Part shown: one piece after another, positions 7,542 to 16,022 of the stretch
Layout of the letters: the number at the start of each line of letters is the position of its first letter
Position numbering within the stretch: position 1 is the stretch's first letter
Assembly: GCA_043820985.1 (NCBI GenBank)
Contig: JBDRDH010000055.1
Location: 1-42,746, forward strand
Origin: JAAYXS01 sp043820985
Lineage (GTDB): Bacteria > Planctomycetota > Phycisphaerae > UBA1845 > Fen-1342
Direction of reading: 5' to 3'
DNA: 42,746 nt
Made by a program: the position numbers and the translations under genes
Notes under the pieces: generated by a model
What the model was told of the DNA's origin: nothing
Seen by the model: the letters and a program-made list of their open reading frames with translations, nothing else
Databases searched by the model: none

Positions 7542-8462
7542 ATGGCACTTAACGTCAAAGCGGCGTTATTCGTGTGTACCAGCTTTATTGGTGCCTTGTG
7601 CTGGCTGATTGACCAGGTGGCTTTGCCGCTGACCGAGGTTACACCGCCTTTGATAGCGCGTGAGTCGGCCTCGGCCGGTTCGATGTCCGCGCCCACCCCG
7701 AACACAACGCCGCGGGTTTCGTTGCCCACGGGGGTAACTCCCCGGTTTACGCGTGGCAATCCCTTTGAACGTCAGGCGGAAGAAAACCTGCGGCATGAGA
7801 ATGTGGTGGCCGTGGCCACCGTGCCGGAAGCTGAACCAGCGCGGAGTGTGGTGTTGCCGCCACCGACCTATTCCGAGGTCGATGAAACGGTATATGTGTC
7901 AGCCGAGCCAACGGTGGAACGGCCGCTGAGCCTGGCGGCATTCACCAATCCGGCCAGTGTGGAAACCATACCGGCAGCGACACCCGCGGCGCTGTCCGCG
8001 CCGGCATCACGGCAATACGCGGTCCGTAAGGGTGACTCGCTGACCAGGATCGCACAGCGGCATTGGGATTCATCTGATTACCGGTTGGTGCAGTTACTGA
8101 TAGCGACAAATCCGGTGCTCGCCGATCGTCCGGATCATGTCACGGTGGGGCAGAAGCTCACGATACCTGATGATCAGATTGTCCGACAGGTCTTGAATGG
8201 CGTCTCGCCCGCCAAAGCATTGAAAGGCTCAGCTAATGTTGCTTCCGCGCGGGGTACCGCTAACCACTTAAGGGCCACCGGACAGCCCCGTTGGTATACG
8301 ATACGCAAGCAGGATTCGCTGACCAGCATCGCCGCGCGTCAATTGAATGACGGTCGGCGTTGGCGCGAGATTGCTGAGTTAAATGGCTTGAATGAGCCAG
8401 GCAAGATTATCCCCGGCATGCGGATCAAACTGCCGCCGCCCTTGGATGCGGTGCGGAGTTAA
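7542..8462 (+). CDS. membrane-anchored protein with two LysM domains
   Basis: LysM domains bind N-acetylglucosamine-containing glycans, mainly peptidoglycan. The 306-residue protein has an N-terminal hydrophobic segment (about 6-25, anchor or signal), then a Pro/Thr/Ala-rich linker to residue 150. LysM1 lies at about 158-209 (YAVRKGDSLTRIAQRHW to VGQKLTIPD) and LysM2 at about 251-298 (WYTIRKQDSLTSIAARQL to PGMRIKLPPP). It sits between rsmH and the ftsL-like gene with short gaps (19 and 6 bases), so it is co-transcribed with division genes. A role as a periplasmic septal peptidoglycan-binding factor is inferred from this position. A LysM gene at this point in a dcw cluster is uncommon. Confidence 0.85.
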   Translation: MALNVKAALFVCTSFIGALCWLIDQVALPLTEVTPPLIARESASAGSMSAPTPNTTPRVSLPTGVTPRFTRGNPFERQAEENLRHENVVAVATVPEAEPARSVVLPPPTYSEVDETVYVSAEPTVERPLSLAAFTNPASVETIPAATPAALSAPASRQYAVRKGDSLTRIAQRHWDSSDYRLVQLLIATNPVLADRPDHVTVGQKLTIPDDQIVRQVLNGVSPAKALKGSANVASARGTANHLRATGQPRWYTIRKQDSLTSIAARQLNDGRRWREIAELNGLNEPGKIIPGMRIKLPPPLDAVRS

Positions 8463-8468
8463 AGCTCC

Positions 8469-8789
8469 GTGTCAGGCAAACCGGGTTCGCGCCGGAGTGG
8501 CAGGACGGCGCGCATCATGAAATTGATACGAATGATCTGCGTACTGGCCGGGGCGCTGGTGATCATGCTGGTGGTCGTGGTGCTGCGGGCCGAGACCACG
8601 CGGCTGCATTACGAGATCTCGGAGCTGGATCGGTGGGATGATGTGCTGCGACAGGAACTGCGGCACGAGCAATTGGCCTGGCAACGGGCCCGGGATCCGG
8701 CGGCATTGTGGGAGCGCGTGAAGTTAATCCAGATGTCTGAACCCGTGGATGAGCTGGTAGCTCCCAGGGGGCGGACGAATTCACCCTGA
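8469..8789 (+). CDS. FtsL-like division protein
   Basis: FtsL is a small bitopic protein that, with FtsB, activates FtsWI septal synthesis. This 106-residue product has a short basic cytoplasmic tail, one transmembrane helix (about 20-40, ICVLAGALVIMLVVVVL), and a helical extracytoplasmic part with coiled-coil character (HYEISELDRWDDVLRQELRHEQLAWQR). It lies directly before ftsI, the normal ftsL place. Sequence conservation in FtsL is low, so the call rests on topology and position. The start GTG 8469 gives a six-base gap to the LysM gene; ATG 8517 would give a 90-residue form that starts just before the membrane helix. Confidence 0.7.
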   Translation: MSGKPGSRRSGRTARIMKLIRMICVLAGALVIMLVVVVLRAETTRLHYEISELDRWDDVLRQELRHEQLAWQRARDPAALWERVKLIQMSEPVDELVAPRGRTNSP

Positions 8790-8810
8790 ATCTCACGTGG
8801 GAGCGGAGGC

Positions 8811-10586
8811 ATGCGTTCAGGCGGCGTACTTTTTCTGGCTGTGGCGGTCATGCTGATCGGGGGTGCCAGCCGATTGGCATATATTCAACACCAGCGGGGG
8901 GCCGCGCTGCAGGCGCGCGCCGTCCGACAACAAACCGCCAGTTTGCGGATTCCAGCACAGCGAGGACAGATCCTGGATACACGTGGAAGGCTGTTGGCGG
9001 GCAGTCTGCGGGAACCGTCGGTTTTCGTCGATCCGTCGTTGCTCCCGGAGCCTCGGAGCAGGCACTACGCGGCCTGTTCGGTCGCGCCGACGCTGGGATT
9101 GGATGCCGAGGAACTGGAGGATCTCATCCATCAGCGGAGCGATAGCCGTTTTGTGTGGGTCAAGCGCCAGATCTCTGACGCCGAGTTGGAGGTCTTCAAC
9201 TCGGTGCGTGAAGGCCGGCGGCTCTACGCGTTCGGCGTGCAGTACGAATCGCTACGAACATACCCACTCGAGCGACTGGCGGCACATGTCCTGGGGTTTG
9301 TTGGTGATCCGATCGAGGGTGTCCCGCGTGGTCTGGCCGGGATCGAGTTAAGCTTCGATGAACAGCTCCACGGCACTGACGGACACCGCGTGTCGACCGT
9401 GGACGTGGATCGCCGGCGATTACGCACACATGTTAATGAGTACGTCCCGCCGGTCGATGGGGTCAGCGTGGTCCTGACCATTGATGCGCATGTCCAGCAG
9501 CTAGCCGAGGAGCATTTGCGGCAAGCGGTTGAAACTTTTAAGGCCGAATGGGGCATAGCGATTGCGATGGATCCGCAAACTGGCGAGGTGCTGGCAATGG
9601 CCAATGTCCCCGACTTCGAGCCGGCCCAGCCGATTCCGCCGGGATTGACGCCTGCCGAGCAGCATCAGGCCCGGGAGTGTCTGCAAAACAAGGCCATAGC
9701 ACATGCCTATGAGCCCGGCAGTGTTTTCAAGCCGTTTATCGCCAGTTGTGCCTTGGATGAGCAAATCGTTCACCTGGATGAGGTCTTCCACATTAATGGG
9801 CCGGCCCGGGCTTTTGGCAGCCGGACTATTCACGATACCCATGCCTACGGATCGCTGGCAATACATGAGGTCATCAGTCGTTCGAGTAATATCGGCATGG
9901 CCCTGCTGGGTGGGCGTTGTGGTAATGAGCGGCTACACGATTATGTCCGCCGGTTTGGCTTTGGCACTTCGACCGCGCTGACATTGCCTGGTGAGCATGA
10001 CGGCTTGGTCCAGGATCTGTCGCGTTGGACTTCATATTCGACACAATCAATTCCGATTGGCCAGGAGATCGCCGTCACTGGAATACAGCTCGTGACGGCC
10101 TTCAGTTGCTTTTGCAATGGTGGGGTGCTGTATCGGCCGCGTATCGTCCGGGGCATTAGCGGGCCGGCCGGTGACATGCTGGCTGATTACTCGGAGCCGA
10201 TTGTCGTGCGGCGCGTGCTTGGCGAACAGAGTGTGGCTAGTTTTCGCGAGCGCGCCCTGGTCGAAGTAGTCATGTCGCCAATCGGGACCGGCAAGAACGC
10301 GCGGATCAGTAACTATCGCGTTTTTGGCAAGACCGGCACGGCCCAGGTCGCCGGGCCGCGCGGGGGTTACCTGCCGGGCAAATACGTGGGTTCGTTCATC
10401 GGCGGCGCGCCGGCGGACGTACCGCGCGTCGTGGTCCTGGTCACCTTGTACAAACCGGCCGGTGGCAAATACTACGGCGGAACGGTTTCGGCGCCGGCGG
10501 TGGGGGCGATCCTGGCGGATACATTGGCTTATATGCAGGTGCCGCCCGAGGTGACTACCGGGCGAACCGGTGGGATAATGCCGTGA
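8811..10586 (+). CDS. ftsI: septal peptidoglycan transpeptidase FtsI (PBP3-type)
   Basis: FtsI is the class B penicillin-binding protein that crosslinks septal peptidoglycan together with FtsW. The 591-residue protein has an N-terminal signal anchor (about 5-20) and the dimerisation-domain signature (RGQILDTRGRLLA). The transpeptidase domain carries all three active-site motifs: SVFK at 304-307 with the acylated serine, SSN at 358-360, and KTG at 507-509. The start ATG at 8811 follows GGAGG. The stop region overlaps the longest possible murE frame. Loss of any motif would have suggested a pseudo-enzyme, but all are intact. No PASTA domain is present, which argues against the SpoVD/Pbp2x subtype. 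Confidence 0.95.
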   Translation: MRSGGVLFLAVAVMLIGGASRLAYIQHQRGAALQARAVRQQTASLRIPAQRGQILDTRGRLLAGSLREPSVFVDPSLLPEPRSRHYAACSVAPTLGLDAEELEDLIHQRSDSRFVWVKRQISDAELEVFNSVREGRRLYAFGVQYESLRTYPLERLAAHVLGFVGDPIEGVPRGLAGIELSFDEQLHGTDGHRVSTVDVDRRRLRTHVNEYVPPVDGVSVVLTIDAHVQQLAEEHLRQAVETFKAEWGIAIAMDPQTGEVLAMANVPDFEPAQPIPPGLTPAEQHQARECLQNKAIAHAYEPGSVFKPFIASCALDEQIVHLDEVFHINGPARAFGSRTIHDTHAYGSLAIHEVISRSSNIGMALLGGRCGNERLHDYVRRFGFGTSTALTLPGEHDGLVQDLSRWTSYSTQSIPIGQEIAVTGIQLVTAFSCFCNGGVLYRPRIVRGISGPAGDMLADYSEPIVVRRVLGEQSVASFRERALVEVVMSPIGTGKNARISNYRVFGKTGTAQVAGPRGGYLPGKYVGSFIGGAPADVPRVVVLVTLYKPAGGKYYGGTVSAPAVGAILADTLAYMQVPPEVTTGRTGGIMP

Positions 10587-10639
10587 GACGCGCGGCTCCG
10601 GATGTGCCGTGTCGCGAATCGGTATCGCTGGAGCGGGGA

Positions 10640-12139
10640 GTGAACTTGCGTAAGCTCGGTACACTGCTGACAGGTATCGCGGACGAGGCCACGATCGGCC
10701 GCGGCGGCTCTATGTCGGTGACGGGTGTGTTTGATGATTCGCGACAAGTCCAGCCGGGAAGCGTTTTTATCGCGGTGCGTGGTACGGCGGTGGATGGGCG
10801 GCAGTACATTGTGGACGCCGTGGGACGGGGAGCGCGCGTGGTAGTCGGAGAAGACCTGCCAGCGCGCGAGGATGTGTTGGTCGTAAATGTGCCGGACGGG
10901 CGCGCGGCACTCGCCCGACTGGCGGCTCGCTGGTACGGGCTCGAAGACGGTCCGGCGGCGGGATTGAAGCTGGTAGGTGTGACCGGGACCAACGGCAAGA
11001 CCACCACGGCGCTGATGTTGCAGGCGATTGTCCGGGCGGCGGGCATTAAGTGCGGCTTCCTGGGCACTATCGGGTATGACTTGTGCGGTCGGCAAATTCC
11101 GGCCGAAAACACGACGCCCGGCGCGCTGCAATTGGCGGCCGCACTGGCTGAATGTGCGGCGGCTGGGGCGGGTGTGGTAGTCATGGAAATTTCCAGCCAC
11201 GCCATCAACCAGCAGCGGGTCGCGGGTTTACGGTTGGCGGCGGCCGGCTACACAAACCTGTCGGAAGATCACCTTGACTATCACGGCAGCCTGGAGGAAT
11301 ACCGCTCGGCTAAAGCACAGCTTTTTGCGACGCTGGAACCAAGCGCCACCGCGGTGCTTAACTTTGATGATAAACATGTCAAATGGATGAGCGCGCCGTG
11401 CCGGGCGCGTCAGGTATGGTACTCGTTGGAAAAAGCCGCCGACATTGAAGGTCGGATTCTGGGCGAGACGATCAATGGTACCGGTTACCGACTGAGTGCT
11501 GATGGGGATTCGGTAGAGGTCGAGAGCGCGCTCATTGGACAGCACAATGTTTACAATGCGCTGGCGGCGACCGGCTTGGCGCGGGCGTTGGGTCTGTCGG
11601 GTGAAACGATCCAGGCGGGATTAGCAGGTTTACGGCATGTGCCGGGACGCCTGGAGCGGGTGACCTGTGCGTCGGAAGCGGATGTATTTGTGGATTACGC
11701 TCATACCGAAGACGCGCTGTACAAGGTACTGAAAGTTCTGCGGCCCCTAACGCGTCGGCGGCTGGTGGTCGTCTTCGGTTGTGGGGGCGACCGCGATCGT
11801 GGCAAACGTCCGCGGATGGCGGCGGCGGTGGCTGAATTCGCCGACGAGATTGTCGTGACCAGTGACAATCCCCGCGGTGAGGATCCCGAACGGATTATCA
11901 AGGAGATATTGCCGGGGTTTAATGCCGAACAGCGCCGGCGCGTGCAAGTCGAGCCCGATCGAGCTCGGGCAATTGCCCTGGGGGTACAAATGGCGGGAGC
12001 GGAGGATGTGTTGCTGATTGCCGGGAAAGGGCATGAGCGCTATCAAATTCTTGGCAATTGTCGGCTACACTTTGACGATGTGGAAGTGGCCCGTCGGATG
12101 GCCGCCCGAGTGAATGGTGAGCGTGGTGGAGAAGCATAA
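10640..12139 (+). CDS. murE: UDP-MurNAc-tripeptide synthetase MurE (meso-DAP type)
   Basis: MurE adds the third residue to UDP-MurNAc-L-Ala-D-Glu in the cytoplasm. Numbered from an alternative GTG at 10583, the P-loop GTNGKTTT is at 135-142, the catalytic HLDYH block at 230-234, and DNPR at 428-431. DNPR is the motif of enzymes that use meso-diaminopimelate, so the wall should contain meso-DAP. I prefer GTG 10640 as start: it gives VNLRKLGTLL, which aligns with the usual MurE N-terminus, about 499 residues, and GGAG upstream. GTG 10583 overlaps the ftsI stop in GTGA fashion and cannot be excluded. Confidence 0.94.
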   Translation: MNLRKLGTLLTGIADEATIGRGGSMSVTGVFDDSRQVQPGSVFIAVRGTAVDGRQYIVDAVGRGARVVVGEDLPAREDVLVVNVPDGRAALARLAARWYGLEDGPAAGLKLVGVTGTNGKTTTALMLQAIVRAAGIKCGFLGTIGYDLCGRQIPAENTTPGALQLAAALAECAAAGAGVVVMEISSHAINQQRVAGLRLAAAGYTNLSEDHLDYHGSLEEYRSAKAQLFATLEPSATAVLNFDDKHVKWMSAPCRARQVWYSLEKAADIEGRILGETINGTGYRLSADGDSVEVESALIGQHNVYNALAATGLARALGLSGETIQAGLAGLRHVPGRLERVTCASEADVFVDYAHTEDALYKVLKVLRPLTRRRLVVVFGCGGDRDRGKRPRMAAAVAEFADEIVVTSDNPRGEDPERIIKEILPGFNAEQRRRVQVEPDRARAIALGVQMAGAEDVLLIAGKGHERYQILGNCRLHFDDVEVARRMAARVNGERGGEA

Positions 12140-12142
12140 TCC

Positions 12143-13567
12143 GTGATTAAGCTGATTATAGGTGAGATGGTGGCGCCCATGGGGGGGCGCGCGCGCGCTG
12201 AACTGTCCACGGTGACCGTCAACCGGATTTCAACGGATTCGCGCGACATTGCCGCGGGTGACTTATTTTTCGCGCTCTCCGGCGAGCGTTTCGACGGCCA
12301 TGAGTTTGTCTCCGCGGCGCTCCGCGGTGGCGCCGTGTCGGCGGTGGTGGCAGCCGCCCGGGCCGGCGAACTCGAGTTACGCTTAAGTCGTGAACTCGAA
12401 CGGCCCATACCAGCGGGCGCGCTGATCGAGGTGGAAGATCCGCTTCAGGCGCTCAACCGGTTGGCGGCTTATCATCGCGGATTGATTTCGGCGGATGTCA
12501 TCGCCGTGGTGGGCAGTAACGGCAAGACGACCACCAAGGCCATGATCGATCACATTCTGTCCGGGCGCATGAGCGGGCACTGCTCGCCCAAGAGCTTCAA
12601 TAACGAGATCGGGGTACCGCTCTCATTATTGTCAGCCGAGGCCCCGGATGAATACCTCGTGATTGAAATCGGTACCAGCGCGCCGGGCGAGGTCGCCGCC
12701 TTGGCGCGGATCGCGCAACCCAACATGGCGGTGATCACTTGTGTGGCCGAGGAACATCTGGAGGGTCTCAAGGATCTGGCCGGCGTGGCCGCCGAGGAGT
12801 GCGCGATCCTGGGTATGCTGGAAAGCCGGGGCTTCGCCGCGGTTAACATTGACCAGCCGGTCGTGCTTAAGTACCTGCCCAGCGAGGGTGTCAGCCTGGT
12901 GACTTATGGGTGTGACGAGGCGGCCGATGTACGCGTGACCGATATTCGTTATGAAGCCCCCTGGCTGCATTTCACCATCAACGGGCGTTTTAAGTACCGC
13001 CTGTGTGTGGCCGGGGCGCATAACGCGCTCAACGCGGCGGGGGCCATTACGGTTGCCCTGCGTCTGGGATTTGGACATGAGGAAATCTCCGAACGCCTGG
13101 CATCGTTTGTGCTTCCGCCAATGCGCGGCGAGGTGCTTGAGCTGGATGGCCTGACGGTGCTGAACGACGCGTATAACGCCAATCCCAGCAGCGCCGAGGC
13201 CGCGTTTAACATGCTTGATTCGCTACCCTGCCAGGGTCGGCGGATCGTCGTGTTTGGCGAGATGTGCGAACTGGGGCGGCAGTCCGCGGAGTTGCATCGC
13301 CAGGTGGCCAAATGTCTGTTGAGTATACGGGTCGACCGCGTATACCTGGTGGGTCCGGCCGGCAAGTTGATGTCGGATGTCCTGGTGGGCGAGGAACTCT
13401 TCGGGCCGGGCGTCACCTGTTGTGATGACGTGGCCTCCTGCCGCCAGCGGCTGCTAAAGGAATTGGGAGAAGGTGATCTGGTATTACTAAAGGCATCGCG
13501 GGCCGTGGGACTGGACCAACTGGTCGAGCCGCTGCGCCAGCGGTGCGAGACCTCATCGACTACGTAA
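12143..13567 (+). CDS. murF: UDP-MurNAc-tripeptide--D-Ala-D-Ala ligase MurF
   Basis: MurF completes the UDP-MurNAc-pentapeptide by ligating D-Ala-D-Ala with ATP. The 474-residue protein has the N-terminal substrate domain (STDSRDIAAGDLFFAL), the P-loop GSNGKTTT at about 124-131, KSFNNEIGVPLSLL, the Mur-ligase central EIGTSAPGE, the HNALNAAGA motif, and LNDAYNANPSS in the C-terminal domain. The start GTG at 12143 lies three bases after the murE stop, indicating translational coupling. Length and motif order are normal. The preceding linker contains extra Arg-rich sequence around residues 70-90, but nothing essential is missing. Confidence 0.95.
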   Translation: MIKLIIGEMVAPMGGRARAELSTVTVNRISTDSRDIAAGDLFFALSGERFDGHEFVSAALRGGAVSAVVAAARAGELELRLSRELERPIPAGALIEVEDPLQALNRLAAYHRGLISADVIAVVGSNGKTTTKAMIDHILSGRMSGHCSPKSFNNEIGVPLSLLSAEAPDEYLVIEIGTSAPGEVAALARIAQPNMAVITCVAEEHLEGLKDLAGVAAEECAILGMLESRGFAAVNIDQPVVLKYLPSEGVSLVTYGCDEAADVRVTDIRYEAPWLHFTINGRFKYRLCVAGAHNALNAAGAITVALRLGFGHEEISERLASFVLPPMRGEVLELDGLTVLNDAYNANPSSAEAAFNMLDSLPCQGRRIVVFGEMCELGRQSAELHRQVAKCLLSIRVDRVYLVGPAGKLMSDVLVGEELFGPGVTCCDDVASCRQRLLKELGEGDLVLLKASRAVGLDQLVEPLRQRCETSSTT

Positions 13568-13571
13568 AATA

Positions 13572-14714
13572 ATGCTGTACCTCTTACTGCAATGGCTCAA
13601 ACCAGGTCCGGGTTACGCCTGGGACGATCCGCTTTTCCGCGCCACCATGGCGGTGTTGCTGGCGTTTCTGATCGTCTGGGCGCTCGGTCCGCGCGCCATT
13701 CGCATCCTGACCCGGCTGAAAGTCGGCGATCGTCCGGAGTTCGATCACGCGGTGTTGAACCGCATGAACGCTGACAAGCGTGATACACCCACCATGGGGG
13801 GCGTGCTAATCGTCATCGCCATTTTCATCAGCGTAATTCTCCTGGCTGATATCAAAAGCTTCTATGTACGCATGGGACTTTTCTGCCTGGTCTGGCTCGG
13901 GCTGGTCGGCGGGATTGACGACGGGCTCAAGCTGGCGGCGAGCCGGCGCGGGGGCTCGCGCGACGGACTCTACCTCTGGGAGAAGCTGATCTTCCAGGTG
14001 GCCCTGGGGGCATTGCTGGCCATGTTCATCCTGCGGGCCGGCGAGACCAACGCGGAGTTGGCCCGCTTCGACATCGACGTGCCTTATGGCAAATTCTACA
14101 ACGTGTTGAGTATCCCCTTTTACAAACATGGTATTGCGTTGCCGACGGCGATCTTCGTGATTATTGCCGTGGTGGTGATCGCCGGGACTTCCAACGCCGT
14201 CAATCTGACGGACGGGATGGATGGTCTGGCCAGCGGTTGCCTGGGGATGACCGCCTTTGCCTTCATGATTCTGGCTTACGTGGTTGGCAATCATGATCTG
14301 GCGAGCTATCTGCTGTTCTACCCGATTCCGGGGGCGGGAGAATTATCCGTCATCTGCGGAGCGGTTGTCGGGGCCTGCCTGGGTTTTCTGTGGTACAACT
14401 CCTACCCGGCACAGCTCTTCATGGGCGATGCCGGAGCATTGCCGCTGGGGGGACTAATGGGCTATGTCGCGATCGTCACGCGGTTGGAACTGATGCTTTT
14501 GATTGTCGGGGGCATTTTTGTGGTCGAGGCGGTGTCCGTATTGATTCAGATTATTTACTTCCGAGCCACCGGCGGCCAGCGGTTTTTCCGCTGCGCGCCA
14601 CTGCACCATCACTTTCATCTTGGCGGCTGGTCGGAGATGCAGGTCGTCATGCGCTTCTGGCTGGTGGCGGCGCTGTTTGCCGCCTTCGCACTGGCGACGA
14701 TCAAATTGAGGTAG
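13572..14714 (+). CDS. mraY: phospho-MurNAc-pentapeptide transferase MraY
   Basis: MraY transfers phospho-MurNAc-pentapeptide to undecaprenyl phosphate, making lipid I at the inner membrane. The 380-residue polytopic protein has about ten hydrophobic segments and the family motifs: KRDTPTMGG at about 69-77, the catalytic DD pair in GGIDDGLKLA at 116-117, NLTDGMDGLASG, LFMGDAGALPLGG and the histidine motif HHHFHLGGW near the C-terminus. It follows murF by four bases. Length is close to the family norm of about 360. The next gene is ftsW rather than murD. Confidence 0.96.
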   Translation: MLYLLLQWLKPGPGYAWDDPLFRATMAVLLAFLIVWALGPRAIRILTRLKVGDRPEFDHAVLNRMNADKRDTPTMGGVLIVIAIFISVILLADIKSFYVRMGLFCLVWLGLVGGIDDGLKLAASRRGGSRDGLYLWEKLIFQVALGALLAMFILRAGETNAELARFDIDVPYGKFYNVLSIPFYKHGIALPTAIFVIIAVVVIAGTSNAVNLTDGMDGLASGCLGMTAFAFMILAYVVGNHDLASYLLFYPIPGAGELSVICGAVVGACLGFLWYNSYPAQLFMGDAGALPLGGLMGYVAIVTRLELMLLIVGGIFVVEAVSVLIQIIYFRATGGQRFFRCAPLHHHFHLGGWSEMQVVMRFWLVAALFAAFALATIKLR

Positions 14715-14717
14715 GCC

Positions 14718-16013
14718 ATGGCCACGGTACCCCAGACAACCCCGTGCCATATTAGCGGGGAGGATGACCACGATTCCCCGAGTCAGCCGTTCGACGGCAT
14801 CCTGCTGTTATTAGCGGGTGTGCTGATGACGCTGGGAGTCGTGATGGTGTACTCGGCTTCCGTGACTGTCCGCGGGGCCGAGTTGGACTACCGCCAGTGG
14901 TGGGATACTCCCCTGCGGCAGTGCGTGTTTGCCCTGGCCGGATTCTTCGGTATGTTGCTGGCCGCCCATTGTGGCTATCGCTGGCTGACGTGGGAAAAAC
15001 CGCACGAAGTTTGGCGCGTGGGCCTGCTCTACCTGCTGGCATTAATGGTGCTCGTGCTGGTGCAGTTTGTCGGACGCGAGGTTCTGGGCGCCCGCCGAGC
15101 GCTGGTGGTGCTGCATAGCCCGTTTACCTTGAGCTTTCAGCCCGCTGAATTGGCCAAGATTGTCATGGTGATCTGGCTGGCGGCCCTGTTGACGCGTATG
15201 CAGGTACGCAGTGCTCAACATCCGGCCGGCGCGGCACTGGGCATCCGTAATCTGGGCTCCGGCTTTCTCCCGGCCATGCTCAGCGCGGGGTTGCTGATCG
15301 CTCTAACCGGCCTGGAGGATTTCGGCACGGCGGCACTGATGGCCGTGCTGGCGGGTGGCATGCTTATTCTGGGTGGTGCCTGCTGGCGGCATCTATTGGG
15401 AGCCGGACTGGTCGGACTGGTTGGCGGTGTCGGCCTGGTTCTGCTCAAACCCTATCGCCTGCAACGCATTATTGATTGGTGGATGGGTAATCCCGATCCG
15501 CGGGCGGGTGGTTACCAGATCGATCAATCCATGCTGGCGATTGGCTCGGGGGGCTGGTTCGGACGCGGCTTGGGTGCCGGCGTACAGAAATATGGTTACC
15601 TGCCGCAGAAGGACAATGATTTTATCCTGGCGACCATCTGTGAAGAGCTGGGCGTCGTGGGCGGGATCGTGGTGGTGGTCCTGTTTTTGCTCTTCCTGTG
15701 GCGCGGATTTCAAGTGGCGCGGAATGCCGCCGATCCGTTTGGCCGCCTGCTGGCATCCGGGCTGACGTTGCTGATCTGTCTGCAAGCCGCCTTCAACGTC
15801 GCGGTGGTGACGAACAGTGTGCCGACCAAGGGCATTTCCCTGCCATTTGTATCTTCCGGCGGTTCGGGAGTCGTATTCCTGGGGCTGTCGGCCGGCCTGC
15901 TGGCGTCGATCGGATACGGCCAGAGGCTCCGGCCTCCAAAGGTCACTCCAGCGCAACCGACAGTAAGACATACGCCAGCCGGAGGTAGTCAGGGAAAAGC
16001 GCGAGATCGATGA
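14718..16013 (+). CDS. ftsW: septal peptidoglycan glycosyltransferase FtsW
   Basis: FtsW is a SEDS-family membrane glycosyltransferase that polymerises lipid II at the septum with FtsI. The 431-residue product has an N-terminal cytoplasmic tail, about ten membrane segments, and SEDS signatures: VVMVYSASV in the first helix, LSFQPAELAKIVMVIWLA, the large loop with GGYQIDQSMLAIGSGGWFGRG, LPQKDNDFILATICEELGVVGG, and the terminal VPTKGISLPFVSSGGSG. The loop Asp of the catalytic region is present. Start is ATG 14718, three bases after mraY. The C-terminal tail is basic and unstructured. No murG or murC follows. Confidence 0.95.
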   Translation: MATVPQTTPCHISGEDDHDSPSQPFDGILLLLAGVLMTLGVVMVYSASVTVRGAELDYRQWWDTPLRQCVFALAGFFGMLLAAHCGYRWLTWEKPHEVWRVGLLYLLALMVLVLVQFVGREVLGARRALVVLHSPFTLSFQPAELAKIVMVIWLAALLTRMQVRSAQHPAGAALGIRNLGSGFLPAMLSAGLLIALTGLEDFGTAALMAVLAGGMLILGGACWRHLLGAGLVGLVGGVGLVLLKPYRLQRIIDWWMGNPDPRAGGYQIDQSMLAIGSGGWFGRGLGAGVQKYGYLPQKDNDFILATICEELGVVGGIVVVVLFLLFLWRGFQVARNAADPFGRLLASGLTLLICLQAAFNVAVVTNSVPTKGISLPFVSSGGSGVVFLGLSAGLLASIGYGQRLRPPKVTPAQPTVRHTPAGGSQGKARDR

Positions 16014-16022
16014 GGGTGAATA

